Part shown: piece after piece, positions 33,367-45,000 of the stretch
How the letters are laid out: each line of letters starts with the position of its first letter
Numbering within the stretch: the stretch's first letter is position 1
Origin: Hyaloraphidium curvatum
Taxonomy: Eukaryota; Monoblepharomycota; Hyaloraphidiomycetes; Hyaloraphidiales; Hyaloraphidiaceae
Length of the DNA: 64,000 nucleotides
Direction: 5' to 3'
Assembly (NCBI GenBank): GCA_025558095.1
Contig: JAIVFI010000043.1
Location: 124,001 to 188,000 of the forward strand
The notes under the pieces: generated by a model
Seen by the model: only the letters and a program-made list of their open reading frames with translations
The model's database searches: none
What the model was told of the DNA's origin: nothing
Translations under genes and position numbers: made by a program

Positions 33367-35063
33367 TCAAGCACCTTGCTTGGCGACCAGCGCCGCCTTC
33401 TTCGCCTTCGCCTCTCGCCAAAGCACGGCCGCCTCAACCCACGCGATCATCCCCGCAGCCAGCATCGTGAAGCCGCCGAAGAGCTGCATTGGCAGGTAGT
33501 TGGTCGTCCGCGCCCCGTCCGGGGCGAACACCGAGTTGGCATCAAAGAGCGCGCCGGAGATGACGGGTCCCGTGAGGCCGCCGAACGAGCACCAGGCAAA
33601 GACGAGGCCGAGCGCTGATGCGTACTGCTTTGGAAAAGCCTCCGCCACCACCACGGGGAAGTATCCAAGATATCCTCCTGCGGCCACGAGACCAAATGCC
33701 ACTGCAAAAGTCATAAGGGAGCCAAGATTTTTGGAAAACGGCCAGATCAGCAGCTGGCACAGGGCTCCGAGAGTAATTGCGGCTGCAAAGTTCGGTGACG
33801 CGCCGAACCAGCGGGCCAGCGGCGCTTGGATTGGACGGAAGAGCAGGGCTGCGCCGTTCATGACCCCGACGAGCAACGAGCCGATGTTGGTCGCGAGCCC
33901 GAGGTCCGAGGCGTACTGCGGCAAGTAGTACTGGACGAAAGGAAGATCAGATTGGTTGGAAGTCAGCTCCCGCAATGGAATCTCACCGTCGGAACGTAGT
34001 ATCCAAAAGTGACGACGAGCCCGACGCCACTCAAGAGCCAGTAGTGGATCGAGCGGAAGAAGCTGGTGTCGATGAACGGCCCCCGCTTCGCCTTCGGCAT
34101 CCCGGTGTCCTTGGGTTTCAGAACCCACGTGCACAGCGAAAGCACGACGAAACCCATAGCCGCAAGGATCCGGTAAGTCCAGCGGAAGTCGATTCCATCG
34201 AGGAGGGCCTGGATAACCTGCGGCCAGATAAATCCGCCCACCCCTGAGCCCATGCCTGCCAAGCTGATCGCCAGGGTGCGGCGCGTGGTCCACCAGGTCA
34301 CCAGGACGCCACTAGCCGGGATATACAAGCATGCGACTCCGAGACCGTACAGCACGCCTTGGGAGAGGTACAGCTGCCACAGGGCGGTCGTGAAAGACGA
34401 CAGGAGCATGCTTATGGTGAAGAGCAGGGTCCCTGCGGCCAGGACGCGTTGGTGGCCCCACAGATCCGAGACCCGACCGACGAGGACGCCGAGGACAGTA
34501 CAGGAAGCGTAGGCGATCGACCCGACCCACGCGAGCTCCTTCTGCGTGGCATCACCGAAAGTCCCGTGTGTGTAGAAGTATCTTTGCCATATGCCTCCAG
34601 CAAAGATCGTTCCCCAGCCGAAGAGCGAGGCGGTGAAACTCGCGGCGACGATCGCCCACGCCCACGGCGGTTCTTTTTCCGGCGGTGGAGCAGCGGGAGT
34701 CGCGGCACCGTCGATGTCCAGCTCGTCCGTGAGCTTCCCTTGCTCGTCCTTTGCCTGACCTCCGGCGACGTCGGCCGCATTGTAGTCCGTGGCCGACGCG
34801 TCCGCGCACTTCACCGCATCGTCCTTGGAGCCGCCCTCCTCGACGGTCGAAGAGCTATCGGTGCCGTTCCCCGCGTCCTCGGCATCGTGCGAGCCCGGGA
34901 GCGCCGGCTTTGACTTGCTCGAGTCGACCGGCGACGAGGGCGCGGTGGTGTCCCCCACGCCCCCGACGTCTGCCGCCGACCGCGTCGGGTCCGGCGCGAG
35001 TTCGGCGGACATAAGTCTGTCCGAAATGACCGGCTCTGCCTGTCCGTCGCCGCCGCCGTCCAT
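33367..35063 (-). CDS. major facilitator transporter, monocarboxylate-transporter-like
   Basis: Exons 33987-35063 and 33367-33930 give 546 residues. A ~130-residue acidic, Ser/Asp-rich cytosolic N-terminus precedes twelve predicted membrane segments, the first beginning PPWAWAIVAASFTASLFGWG. MFS signatures: VGRVSDLWGHQRVL in the loop between helices 2 and 3, GVLYGLGVACLYIP, and a GMGSGVGGFIWP stretch in helix 5. The intron falls in phase 0 between helix 7 halves (YYVPT/YYLPQYA). This arrangement is typical of fungal MCT/SLC16-like proteins that carry monocarboxylates or related acids; the substrate cannot be read from sequence. The ATG at 35063 is preferred because it opens the acidic tail; an in-frame ATG at about 35012 is an alternative. 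Confidence 0.87.
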
Positions 35064-35211
35064 TGGGAACAAAAGTGCGTGCGCCCTTTCCACTTGCCAC
35101 CGCCCGCCCCCGACGCAGTTCTCACTCCCTCCTCGGGCTCCTCTGCAGTCATCCTGCACCGATCATTACATCAACGGGTCAGCGAAGTGAGGCCGATTCT
35201 TTTCCGAAGCG

Positions 35212-36974
35212 TCACCGCATTACAGTCTGGGCCGGCCAGGGATCGATGCCCACGGCGCGGAGGAAGCCGTTCAGACGATCCACCCTCTCCATCGTGCAGA
35301 GCGTGCCCGACAACTGCGGATCTGGGTTGCTCCACAATCGTTCCGCCACGGCGCCCGCACGGGGCCACAGGACCTTGTCGATCACGCCGCTGTGCGTTTC
35401 TTCGGTCCAGATGCAGCCTTCTCCGCCGGCAAAGTTGGCCGGAGCGCCCTTCGTTGCCGGAATGGGAGCGTTGTAGGCGGTCGTAAACGAGATCGATCCC
35501 GTCCCCGGGTTCACCCATTGACCGGCAGAGAAGTCTGGATGAAGGCCGTGAGCAAACTTGCGGACATCTGCGGCAGTGCAACACCTACACCAGAAGTCTG
35601 CCACGGAGAAAAGGGTTCGGTAGCCATGATCCATGAGCCAACGGTACGAATTCAGCGACTTCCAAGCCTGGAGCAGCATCTTGCCCGAGCTTTTGGTCGG
35701 TATCACCGAGCCGTCGTCCGCGAAACCGTTTGCCTCGTTGACTCCCGACCCGGTGAGCTCGACCGGGCACACCAAGTCTTCCCAAGCAATCAGAGTCCGG
35801 CCCATCCTCTTGACGACCTCGGCGGTGATGAAGCCTTGGAACTGGCCCATTGTCTTGAGGAAGTCGTAGTCCTCTAGGTTCCGGCTGTGGTTCCACACCC
35901 ATTTGTGGACTTCGTCCTGGCCGCAATGGAAGGCCGGACAGCGCTGGAACGGGCCCCGAAGACCCCAATCGATGAGATTCCCGATGACCTGGTACGTCTC
36001 GCCGGCGAGTGCCTGCATCTGGCCTGCAGGCATGGAGCGGGAAGGATTGCCGCACATGATTTCCGGATCTGGGGGGACAAAGGTTCAGGAAATCGACAAA
36101 CCAAAGGCGATGGAGAGCACTGACGAGCAAGGTGGAAGATGTCCGTGCTGGCGGCATAGCACATCAGCCACAGCATGCCACAGAGTACTCAAAAGGGCAC
36201 TCACTGGCCGGGCATTTCAAACTCCGGTACGACGACCACTCCGCGCTTCTCGGCGTAGTCTACAAGCTCGGAAAGCTCCACCTCGGAATAGACTTGGTGG
36301 TTTCCAGCTTCATCCTTGAAGCAACCCCGCTTCCAGAGCTCGCCGGCACCATCTAGGCCCGGCCATTGAAGGGGAAACGACTGCGAGTCGTAGAGGTGCA
36401 AGTGCAGCCGGTTGAGCTTGACGACCTCCATCCCGTCAATCATCCTCTTCAAGACCGGCACGGGCATGAAATGCCGTGCCGTATCAATCATCACTCCGCG
36501 GTAAGAAAAGGCCGGTCTGTCCCGCTGGACAGAGAATGGCCGCACGGCCCAGAGCTTCGGGTTCGAAGGGTCGTCCACGGTAACCATCTGCGCAAATGTC
36601 GCGAGGGCGCGGAGCACGCCGACGGCACTCTGCGCCGTGATCGCAATGTCGCCCTCCGCAGGGACGTTGAGGGAGTAGTCCTCGCTAGCGTCTTCCCACG
36701 CCGAACGCGACGTTTCCACCACGATGACCGACAGCCCGATGGCAACGACGCCCGTGGTGAACGAGGAACCCGGAATGGGGTAGGCCGCGAGCAGACGGCG
36801 CGACAGGCGCGCGATGGCCTCCGCGATGTACTCGGACGCGGCGCCTGCCAGTTGCGCCGTGACGAGAGGCCGCAACGCGATGGTGCTGAACTGCCGCGGC
36901 GCGCTCCTTGAATCGAACGAGAACGACGCTGCGGCCGGGTTCGGGATCGGGAAGAAGCCGTGCTGTGGCTCCAT
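35212..36974 (-). CDS. beta-N-acetylhexosaminidase, GH20
   Basis: Exons 36205-36974, a 23-nt microexon 36125-36147 and 35212-36068 give 549 residues. The microexon restores the family motif: EFEMPGH | TDIFHLA | HPEIMCG. GH20 hallmarks: SYRGVMIDTARHFMP, MEVVKLNRLHLHLYDSQSFPLQ (the H-x-H segment), the acid/base pair in HCGQDEVHKWVW (usually GGDE, here GQDE), a WEDLV substrate Trp, and the C-terminal GEGCIWTEETHSG and WPRAGAVAERLW. The enzyme removes terminal GlcNAc/GalNAc from chito-oligosaccharides or glycoconjugates. No signal peptide is visible at the chosen ATG, so an upstream exon may be missing or the protein may be intracellular. Confidence 0.88.
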
Positions 36975-39420
36975 TTGAACGCGCTTTCGGAGCCGATGCG
37001 GAGGGAGGGGTGGACCCTTCGCGCGACGCGATCGGCCAGCGGGTCGTCGCCATCATCGGACCTCCGGCCTGTTCGCAGCCAAGAATCTTGCAGCCAACGG
37101 CCGATGACAGTAGAAAAGCAGCAACGATTGGCTCATGTCAATGAGCTTGTAGCTATGGCACGCCACATCTATCAGATCCAACGACTCTACACAACTCAAT
37201 CAGCACGTCAGTCCGGTGACCGCGATCAGCATCGCGTTGATCGTGGTGGAAGAGTTGCCGCACGCAGCCGCCGAGGGGAGGCAGCTGCAGAACGCATCCC
37301 CTTTCAGGTTCATCGCGAACGGGGCCGTCACGTTCTTGGTCCTGCACCAGTTGTTGCATCCCGCGACGGTGTATTTCCCGGCGATAGATTGCACGGCACC
37401 GGAGCCGCACTGCAGGTCCGTCGCCACGTAGGTGTAGGCAGAGCAGTTGCTCGCCGGGTTCTGGAAGAAGCAGTCCTTGCCAAAGCCGTACGCCGGGTCG
37501 CCGCCGAACTGCGTCCGCGTGCACGGGATCGAGGCGGTGGAGCCGTAGTAGAGGTACCTCCACGATGTGCCGTAGCCGAACCTGACCCAGCCGCCCGCGG
37601 TTTTCGGCCTGCAGCCCCCGTTCTCGCTGGCGCACCAGGTCCAGGGCTCGGGCGCCAAGGTCTGCGTCGCCGTCGTGGTTGCGCTCCTGCTGGTCGAGGA
37701 CATCCTCGATATGGTGGTCGTTCGGCTCTTGGTCGAGGACCAGCGGGTGCTCGTCATCTTGGCCGACAGGGTTGACGACGTCTGGGTGAACGACGCGCTC
37801 GTTTCCGAGGTCGAGGATGTGGTCTCGGTGAGAGAAGAGGTGGTTTCCGAAAGGGACGACGTTGTCTGCGTCTCGCTGCTCGTAGAAGGCGTTTCGCTGG
37901 TCGTCAAGGTCTGCGAGGTCTGGCAAACACAATTCAGTTCAAGAGAACGGCTAGCAACTGGCCCCTGAACTGCTCACCGTCGTCGACGTTTGCGTTTCGC
38001 TGGTCGTGGACGTCGTCTCGGTGGTCGTAGCAGTCTGGGAAGTCTGCATTGCAACCGTCAGTCGGAAGGGCCACCGGGGTCCAGGGGAGGGCATGCTTAC
38101 GGTGGTGGGTGTCTGAGTCTCGCTGGTTGTCAAGGACGTGGTCGTCAGCGTGGTCTTGGAGCAACTGTCAGACCGGAAAAATGCGCGCAAGCCCGGCAAT
38201 CCTACCGTCGGCGTGGCCGTGGTCGTCATCCGCCCGATGCTGACTGATCCGCGTCCTGTTGTCCGGCTGGTTCCTCGCGAACGAGACCGAATGCAGGGTG
38301 CCGTCGGCGAACAGCACGCTCAGCACGGATCGGTCGCCGTTCCAGGTGGTCGTCGGCAGCGGCGAGCCGTCCATGTACGGGAACAGGAGCACGGTGTAGT
38401 CCGGGGTGACAACGTTGTCGCGCTGGATGATGATCCGGTTCGTCTGCACGCGCACGTAGCCCCCGTTGGGGTTGTTGTTGTCGATCCCGTAGGTGAGGTA
38501 CGAGATGTTCTGCCCCGGCGGCCTCGAGTCGAGGAAGATGGCCGGCTGCGACGGGTCCGCCGCGTGCTGGCCCAGGTCCCGCACCATGAGCCTGGCCCGG
38601 CCGGCGGCGTCGTCGATGGGCGAGTGCCAGAAGTGCGCCTCGCTGCGCGTAGCGTTGGGCCGCATCCGAAGCGACGAGTAGACCCCGCGGCCGGCTGAAT
38701 CGACAAAGTAGCGCGAGAGGCCGGGCGCGAAGCCCTCGGCCGAATTGATGGACCAGCGCCAGCTCTGCGCGGTGTTGTCCTTGCGGACGTTGTCGTGCAC
38801 AATGACGTAGGGCTGAGCGCCGCGCACGAGCACCAGCGTGCGGATGGCAAAGTCGAGCGGGTTGAAGGTCAGGTTGCGCACCATGAGGGGTTGCTGCGCC
38901 GGGGGCGAGTCAGCCAGGAAGACGCACAGCAGGCGATTGCAAACCCACCGCAAAGGTCGCGTTGTAGGTCGCATCATACTTGTTCAGGTAGTCCATGACG
39001 CCGGGCCAGAGGAACGAGCTCCTCGGGATCCCCGTCGAAAACTGCGTCCCGGCGCTGTAGGTCGCCATCCCGTAGCGGTACGCCGCCGAAGCGTCCCCGG
39101 CCACCAGCGCCCACGAGCCCTGGTCCGTGAGCTCGAGGATCCGTCCGGGTGGGGTGGGGAAGTTCCCAGTGCGGTTGGGATTCTGGTAGTACGAAGAGGG
39201 CGACAGGCCGATGTAGCCTTCCTCCGAACCGGGATTCGGGAGCGCCGGGTCCTTGACGGTGATTGCTGATGGCGTCGGTAGTGTCAGCGGCCGCATGTGT
39301 TCGCGAAATCCCCCCATAAACCCGCATTTGTCGAGACCCTGTGGATCACCCGCCCTCCGACCCCCGCTCCCCCACCCTCCTCCACCGGCCGCACCGCGTC
39401 CGCCGGGCCCGGAGAAGCAC

Positions 39421-39846
39421 CGTGCCGTGCAGATTCCCGGTCAGGTCGAGCAGCCATTCCGAATCGGGCGCGTCGAGGAAGGAAGTCTCTTTGATGAAGC
39501 CCGCATTGGCGATGACCACGTCGCAGCGGCCGCCGAACGCGTCCAGGGCGGAGGAGAACGCGCGGCGAACGGATTCGAGGTCGTTGATGTCCATCTTCTC
39601 GAACCGGAGGTCTGCCTCGGATACCCCGAACTTTTCCCTCAGCTCCGCCAGCACCGTCGCCGCCGTCTTTTCATTCCTGTTGGCGATGGTCAGCCTCGCG
39701 CCCTTAGAGAGCAACCGCTCGGCTATGGCGCGGCCGATGCCCTGCGAGATGCCGCGTTAGGGCGGCAGGCGCGCCCGGCGCGGGATCGGAGTCACCTCGG
39801 TGCCTCCGGTGAGGAACACGACTCGTCCTCGCACGTCGAACGGCAT
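39421..39846 (-). pseudogene. 5' half of a short-chain dehydrogenase gene
   Basis: Starts with the same ATG exon (MPFDVRGRVVFLTGG-like), intron and Rossmann start as the intact gene at 49442-50413 and runs through DLTGNLHGT, then ends abruptly at the insertion edge before the catalytic Tyr-Lys motif. A one-codon insertion (extra Gly in DAFGGRCDV) is in frame. The catalytic half is missing, so it cannot be an active enzyme. Confidence 0.85.
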
Positions 39847-40481
39847 CGTGAGCAGGATCGCGACGGACGTGATGCGACGATCGGGCGATCACTTCCGGCG
39901 CACGCAATCCGCAGGACGGGCTCTACACCCTCACCGAACGCACGGGCGAGGATGCGCGCACGCGGCTGATTGCGGCAGTGGAGCGCGTGATCGTCGCGCC
40001 CCGCGATCCCGCCCGCGCAGCAGCCGCAAATCAGACGGATGCATCGAGAGTGTCCAGTTCGGCGCATGGGCGGTGGGACAGAAAGAGCCAGACGCGGTAT
40101 CTCGTCGATCCTGCAAATCAGGCTGGCCGCAAAAGTGCCTGCGCCTCCAAGCGGGTCCGGTATTGATAACCGCGCGCCATATTCACAATGCCCAGCTGTG
40201 AGACCCAGATCGCTCCACAGTGGCTTCACCCGTGATGCGATGATGCGATCGACGCCGACCACCCGACATTCCTCGGGTTCGGGTTGCCGCGTCGGAGGCC
40301 CGACAGCGGCAATCCGACACCGCCCGCAACACAGCAATCGCCGTTTCGCAGCTGTTTGCCGGCTCGCTCCGCACGTCTTCCGGAGTGGGTGGATCACCGA
40401 CTGATCACCAGTCCGTCCGACTACCCGGCCTGTGATTCGGCCTGCGATTCGCTCCGCTTGGCGCATCGCCAAAACCGATGC
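39421..40481. repeat. inserted segment homologous to 49991-50951
   Basis: Carries the upstream region and 5' half of an SDR gene in the same orientation as at 49.4-50.4 kb. The copy is about 100 bp longer because it holds a block near 39906-40018 that is missing at the other locus. The edges are sharp: on the right the two loci part after CCGATGC. Confidence 0.85.
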
Positions 40482-42776
40482 GGATCGATCCCCCAGAACG
40501 CGGCGTGCCACGGATCCCGGTTCATGGTGGGCAAGTACGCCCGCCAGACGTAGTCCACAAGCGGGTCGTCCGGGTACATGTACTTGAGCATGATGGGCAC
40601 CGTGCCGCGCTGCCCGAAGCCGCCCGAGTCGTGGTGGTCGTAGAAGCCTAGGGTGGTGTTGCCCAGGCCGGCCGAGGAGGTGATCAGGCCCTCGGAGGGG
40701 TGGATGGCCTGCAGCGCGTGCAGACAGGTCTGGTACATGTGCGTGGTGATGAACAGGTTCTCGCCCCGGCGGGCAAAGGCGAACATGGTCGGGAAAAGGT
40801 ACTTTCCGGTGAGGCCATAGTAAGCCAGGTGGGTCGCGACAAGCCCCCAGGGCGTCGTGAACCACTGCACGAGCCAGGCGATCTCGCGCTCGATGGCGTC
40901 GACCGAGGCCACCGTCGCGAGAGGCCAGGCAGCGGGGTCCGTGGAGTTGGCCATTGCCACCCAGCGCGCCTGCGCGGAGTTGTTGGCGGCGCGGCCAAAG
41001 AAGTTGGCGATGACGGGGTCCACGGCCGACTCTTCGCCTTCTATGGCGAGCGAGGGGAGGATCATCTGCTCGTTCATGTTGGTAAAGTCTGGAGCGAGTA
41101 CCAGTAGTCAGATCGCGAACTGCAGAACCAAGCAGAACACGAACCTCCGTTCATGTCGATCGCGCGCCTCGGCCGGCCCCGGTTGGGCGTGTTGCTCGTG
41201 ACGTAGCCGGCCGGTGCCTGGTGCCTGCCCCACGAGGCCGCGTACATCAGGTTCCGCACCGGCCTTCGCTGTTCGTCGGTCATGTAGTTATACAGCAGGT
41301 CGTAGGCGGTCGCGATCTCGCTGATGGCAGGCGAGGTCGTCTGCTCGCCGATCACGGCCAGGCCGGTTATGGCCAGCGGGTTCGTGGCGTTGGTGATGGG
41401 GTTGCGCTGGTTGATGACGACGCTGCCGTTCGAGGTGTCGAAGTTCTGGCTGATGTAGATCCTGGCGCCGGCCGACAGGAGCGTCGAAAGGTAGGCGCCG
41501 CGGGCGGCCGCTGCCGGGGTCGGCGCGATCCTGGGGTCGTTCTGCAGCCACAGGACGGAGGCGGCAGACAGCACCATGGAGAAGAAGCTTCCGCTGGCCT
41601 CGGAGACCAGGATGCCGTCGGCAGCAAGGGTCGTGGAGACGTTGGGCGGGGTACCGGTAAAGTTGCCCGCGGCCCAGGCTGTGAGTGCCGCCGCAGCCTG
41701 GCCGATTGCCGAGGTGTTCCGATCAATCGAGTTGGCGACCCAGCTGCTCATGGTGGTCGCGCCCCAGCGAGCAACCCTCCCCGAGGCAGCCCGCGAGCTG
41801 ATCTCGGGCCAGTCCTGCACGGTGAAGAACAGCCGCGGGTGCTCGAATGCCGGTGGGTTGCGCGAGAGCACGCGCACCGACGTCGGCGGGTTCACGGCGG
41901 GGCCCGTTCCGAGCGGCAGGCCGGCCGACATCGAGCCGCGCGCGTCCCAGACCTGCACCCACGCGTCGGCGGTGACATTCTCGGGGCCGTTCCGCACGGT
42001 GACGCGGAATTGGTACGTGCCCGGCGCGGGGAGGGTGGCGGTGATGGCGGGTCCGGCTAGCGGGGTCAAGGACGCGGCGGCGCGCACGCCCAGGGGGTTC
42101 AGCGGCGGAGCGCGGACCGGCTGGAGCCAGAAGGCGGCGGCGGGGTCGAGTCCGGCGGTGAAGTTGGCGAAGAGCGCGACCTGCGTGGACGGCCCGCCGA
42201 AGCTGACGATCGCCGGTTGCGCCCACGCGAGGACAGCCGCGCCCGCGACGGCGAGCTGCCGCGCAATTACGACCATGGCGAATGCCGCGGCGCGAGCAGG
42301 GCGGATGAATGGCGGGATGGAAGGCTGGAAGTGGAATCGCGGGATCGCGGACAGCACCGCCCGACGAGCCCGACGGGGACGCAATTCGAGGATCGGTGCG
42401 GTAATGACGTTCCACACCAGAAGTCCGCCTGCTTTCGGGGCCCCGAAAATGCAATCAGCTTCTAGCCTGCCATTCAATGTTCTCGTCTGGCGGCAGCCGA
42501 GGCCCGTCGCGGCCGTCGCAGGCGAGGAATCGCACTCCTTCATAGCCTGGGCTGTGCCGTCGCCGGCGTCGGCGACGTAACGGCCCAGGCCCAAATCGCT
42601 GTCCGGCGGCACCGCCAACCGATTCGATTTCGCACCGCCAGCTTCAGCCTCAGGCAACACAGGATGACGAGTAAGCCGCGCCGCTACTGAACCAAGAAGT
42701 CGGATGACGACACGGAGAGCCAGCATTTGGCATCCCACTTCTCATCCCAACCTGGCATTGAGGACTGTACAGAGCT

Positions 42777-43897
42777 TCACCCATCAGTCGCCTGCCCGCT
42801 CTTCTGCGCGTCGCAGTTTTTCTTGTGGACCTTCCAATCGGCCACCTGGCACTCACGGCTGCAGTACCTTGCGCCTTTGCACCTCCCACACCGACTGAGT
42901 TTCGACCGTTCCAGTTCGCGGAAGCAATTGTTGCACATCATGGTGACTGCCAACTTCAGGCCCGAAATTGCGCCGAAAGCCTGCTTCAGGAGCTTCGGTA
43001 CCCGTACGGAGCAGTCCGGGGAATGGCAGCAGGGCGCTGTGAACACCCACACCTGCCCGTTCCTTTTGTCCACTGGGGGAGTGCTGTCCTCGGTCGAGTA
43101 CTGCCACACGGAGTGCACCTGCACCGTTCTCTTGCCGCAGGCCAAGCAGGGGTTCCGGACAGCCGACCCAGGCTTTCCGCCGGCCTCGGGCTTCACAGCG
43201 TCCGCGAGAGCGGGGCGCGCAAAGTCGGTTTCGGCGACAAACACCGTCGCAATCCTCATGGGTTGCAATTCCGATTCTTGGGGGGCGCGCAGCGACTCGG
43301 CCAACCAGGGCGCCGCGATTGTCGGCCGCATGCGACGCAGGGGCTTCGGAAGGGGGAGCCACCGCGAGGCTCCCCGCTTTCGGGCTTCACCACCTGGGCC
43401 AGCGATGGGCGGGCCAGGTCCTTTTCGAGGGCGAAAGTCTCGACCTGGACCGATGCGAAATCTTCGCTCTCGGTCCCGCGCAGCTCCGGGCCGAGGGTCG
43501 GCAACACGAAGAGCATGTGCGGCGCGGTTGTTCCGCGAAGGTGGGGCAATCCTGGAACCTCGCCCGTCTTGTCGGAACCAGTTCTCTCGTCCTCGCTCCG
43601 AAATATAACCGTGGATGCGCACAAGCTGAAGATCAATCCGAAATGCTCGTTCGGGAACCTCCGCAGAAAGCAATAGCGCAGGAACCCGCGACACACGGCC
43701 ATCGACGTCGGCGAAGTGGGTATTGACTCTGTTACCGTTTCCAGGGCCGCGATGTTTGCCTCCAGGGCCGGGTGGTTGGCCACGAGCGAGGTCACCAAAT
43801 CGAGAATCCCGGGAATGCCGTCCGAACCGTCCGGGAGCCGCTCGCAAATGGGGAAATCGATGCTGTTGATGAAGCGGCCATAGAGTGTGTCGTCCAT
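42777..43897 (-). CDS. MYND zinc-finger protein with a duplicated Cys segment (splice between halves unresolved)
   Basis: The N-terminal exon starts at the ATG at 43897 (MDDTLYGRFINSIDF), with the alternative ATG at 44014 less likely. The C-terminal exon ends at 42777 with a full MYND finger: CNNCFREL, CGRCKGARYCSREC, VHKKNC. Two similar segments occur in tandem but in different frames: ALEKDLARPSLAQVVKPE with SPCVACGR, and VAETDFARPALADAVKPE with NPCLACGK. One possible splice joins the exon end at about 43350 (GTGGCT donor) to an AAG acceptor near 43275, but I cannot prove it. MYND domains bind proline-rich partners. The rest of the protein is unrecognised. Confidence 0.6.
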
Positions 43898-44200
43898 TGT
43901 GCTATACAGCCGCCGAAGCGGCGCTACGACGGGCAGAAGGAGAACACGAATGAAGGGGGATAGCGGGGGGGATTCCTTTCGGTCTTCGCCAACTTCTGCA
44001 AAGCAGGGCAGCACACAACTCTACGGATATCGTAATGTACAGCAATCAGCGAATGCAATTGAAACAAATGCTCTTCGACAACTCCGGCTCCCATTCGGTG
44101 AGCCGTGAGCCCGAGAGCACCAGGATGAACGGCAATCCCGGGTATCGCCGTCCTAAGACCCAATCAGGTATCGCAGTCCCAATCACGACCATGGCAGGGT

Positions 44201-45000
44201 CTACGCCTTCCACGAGCTCGTCGCCGGCTCCTCGTCCCTCCACTCCCTCTTGTCCTTCCGAGACGCGATCTCGCGCGACCAACGCGTGAGCTCGTCCAGC
44301 AGCGCGCTCCGAACCAGCGGCGGGAGAACGTAGGAAACGACTGGATTGGATGCCAGCAGACGAAGCCGAGGCACGTGCGGCTGCGGCATAACCGAGGCAT
44401 CAGCGCCGGCCGGCCAAGAGAAGAACTTCGAGCTGCCCACCTCGATGGCGTCCCATCCCACGGCGTTCCCACTCAGCTCCCCGAGCCTGACCAGCACGGC
44501 CATCAACAACACCCTCCACTCGACCCGGTGGTCGTCGCCCTCGTCCGCCGTGACGAAGCTGGCATCGTCGGGAGCGAGCGACACCGAAGAAACCGAGCGA
44601 GTCGACGACGGCGAGCCCGAAAAGGAGGCGCTCGCGGCGCTGGAATGAGCCGCGGCAAGCCGGCGCAGGGCCGATTTCGCGGAGGGCGACAGAGGCGCCA
44701 GGTGGTCGAGAACTCGCGAGGTCGCGCCGCTAACACCGGCGCAAGGTGGGGCCGAGGTGAGGCTCCCCAGTTCAGGGGGCCGCAAAACTCTGCGATTCAC
44801 CTGTATTCCTCCACGATGACCGTGAGGGTTTCGACCAGAGAGGTCCACAGCTCCGAGAGGGACGGCCGCCAGCTTTCCTGCGCAAGGACCGGCGCGGCTG
44901 CCGTCTTCGAGGGCGCCCGCGCCGGCGGCAGACCGTCGCGAGGAAGAGTATAAGAAGACGTCGTCAGCGTCGTTTGGGAGACGAGAGGCCGCGGCGCCAT
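44201..45000 (-). CDS. uncharacterised 242-residue protein
   Basis: Exons 44801-45000 and 44201-44729 join in phase 2 across a 70-nt intron. The N-terminal ~70 residues are Pro/Ser/Thr-rich and end in an amphipathic helix (SELWTSLVETLTVIVEEY). A Ser/Ala-rich linker follows, then a conserved-looking globular part (WRVLLMAVLVRLGELSGNAV, SYVLPPLVRSALLDELTRW), and a charged C-terminus. No signal peptide, membrane segment or known domain is evident. The consistent splice and codon pattern supports a real gene. Confidence 0.5.

Larger units (their letters stand above)
37200..42276 (-). pseudogene. heparinase II/III-like secreted protein with mucin-like tail, interrupted by a ~1-kb inserted segment
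   Basis: Minus-strand pieces: 41145-42276 (signal peptide ARQLAVAGAAVLAWA and an Ig-like N-terminal region, then FEHPRLFFTVQDWPEI and an alpha-helical domain), ~40482-41088 (MNEQMILPSL to AFWGID), 38949-39265 and ~38205-38894 (beta-sandwich C-terminal domain: YGMATYSAGTQF, FWHSPIDD), then Thr/Ser exons 38101-38154 and about 37980-38046, and a last exon 37200-37917 with a Cys-rich module (RFGYGTSWRYLYYG, then GKDCFF). The family cleaves or binds acidic polysaccharides. Between 39421 and 40481 lies a segment carrying half an SDR gene. No donor of the needed phase precedes it, and the frame at the end of the 38.2-38.9 kb exon does not fit the next exon, so I call it disrupted. Confidence 0.6.

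Noticed and set aside
39906-40018. Serine-recombinase-like reading (RTGEDARTRL) in the extra block of the inserted segment
   Set aside because: Too short and isolated, with no catalytic residues visible; kept only as an unexplained length difference.
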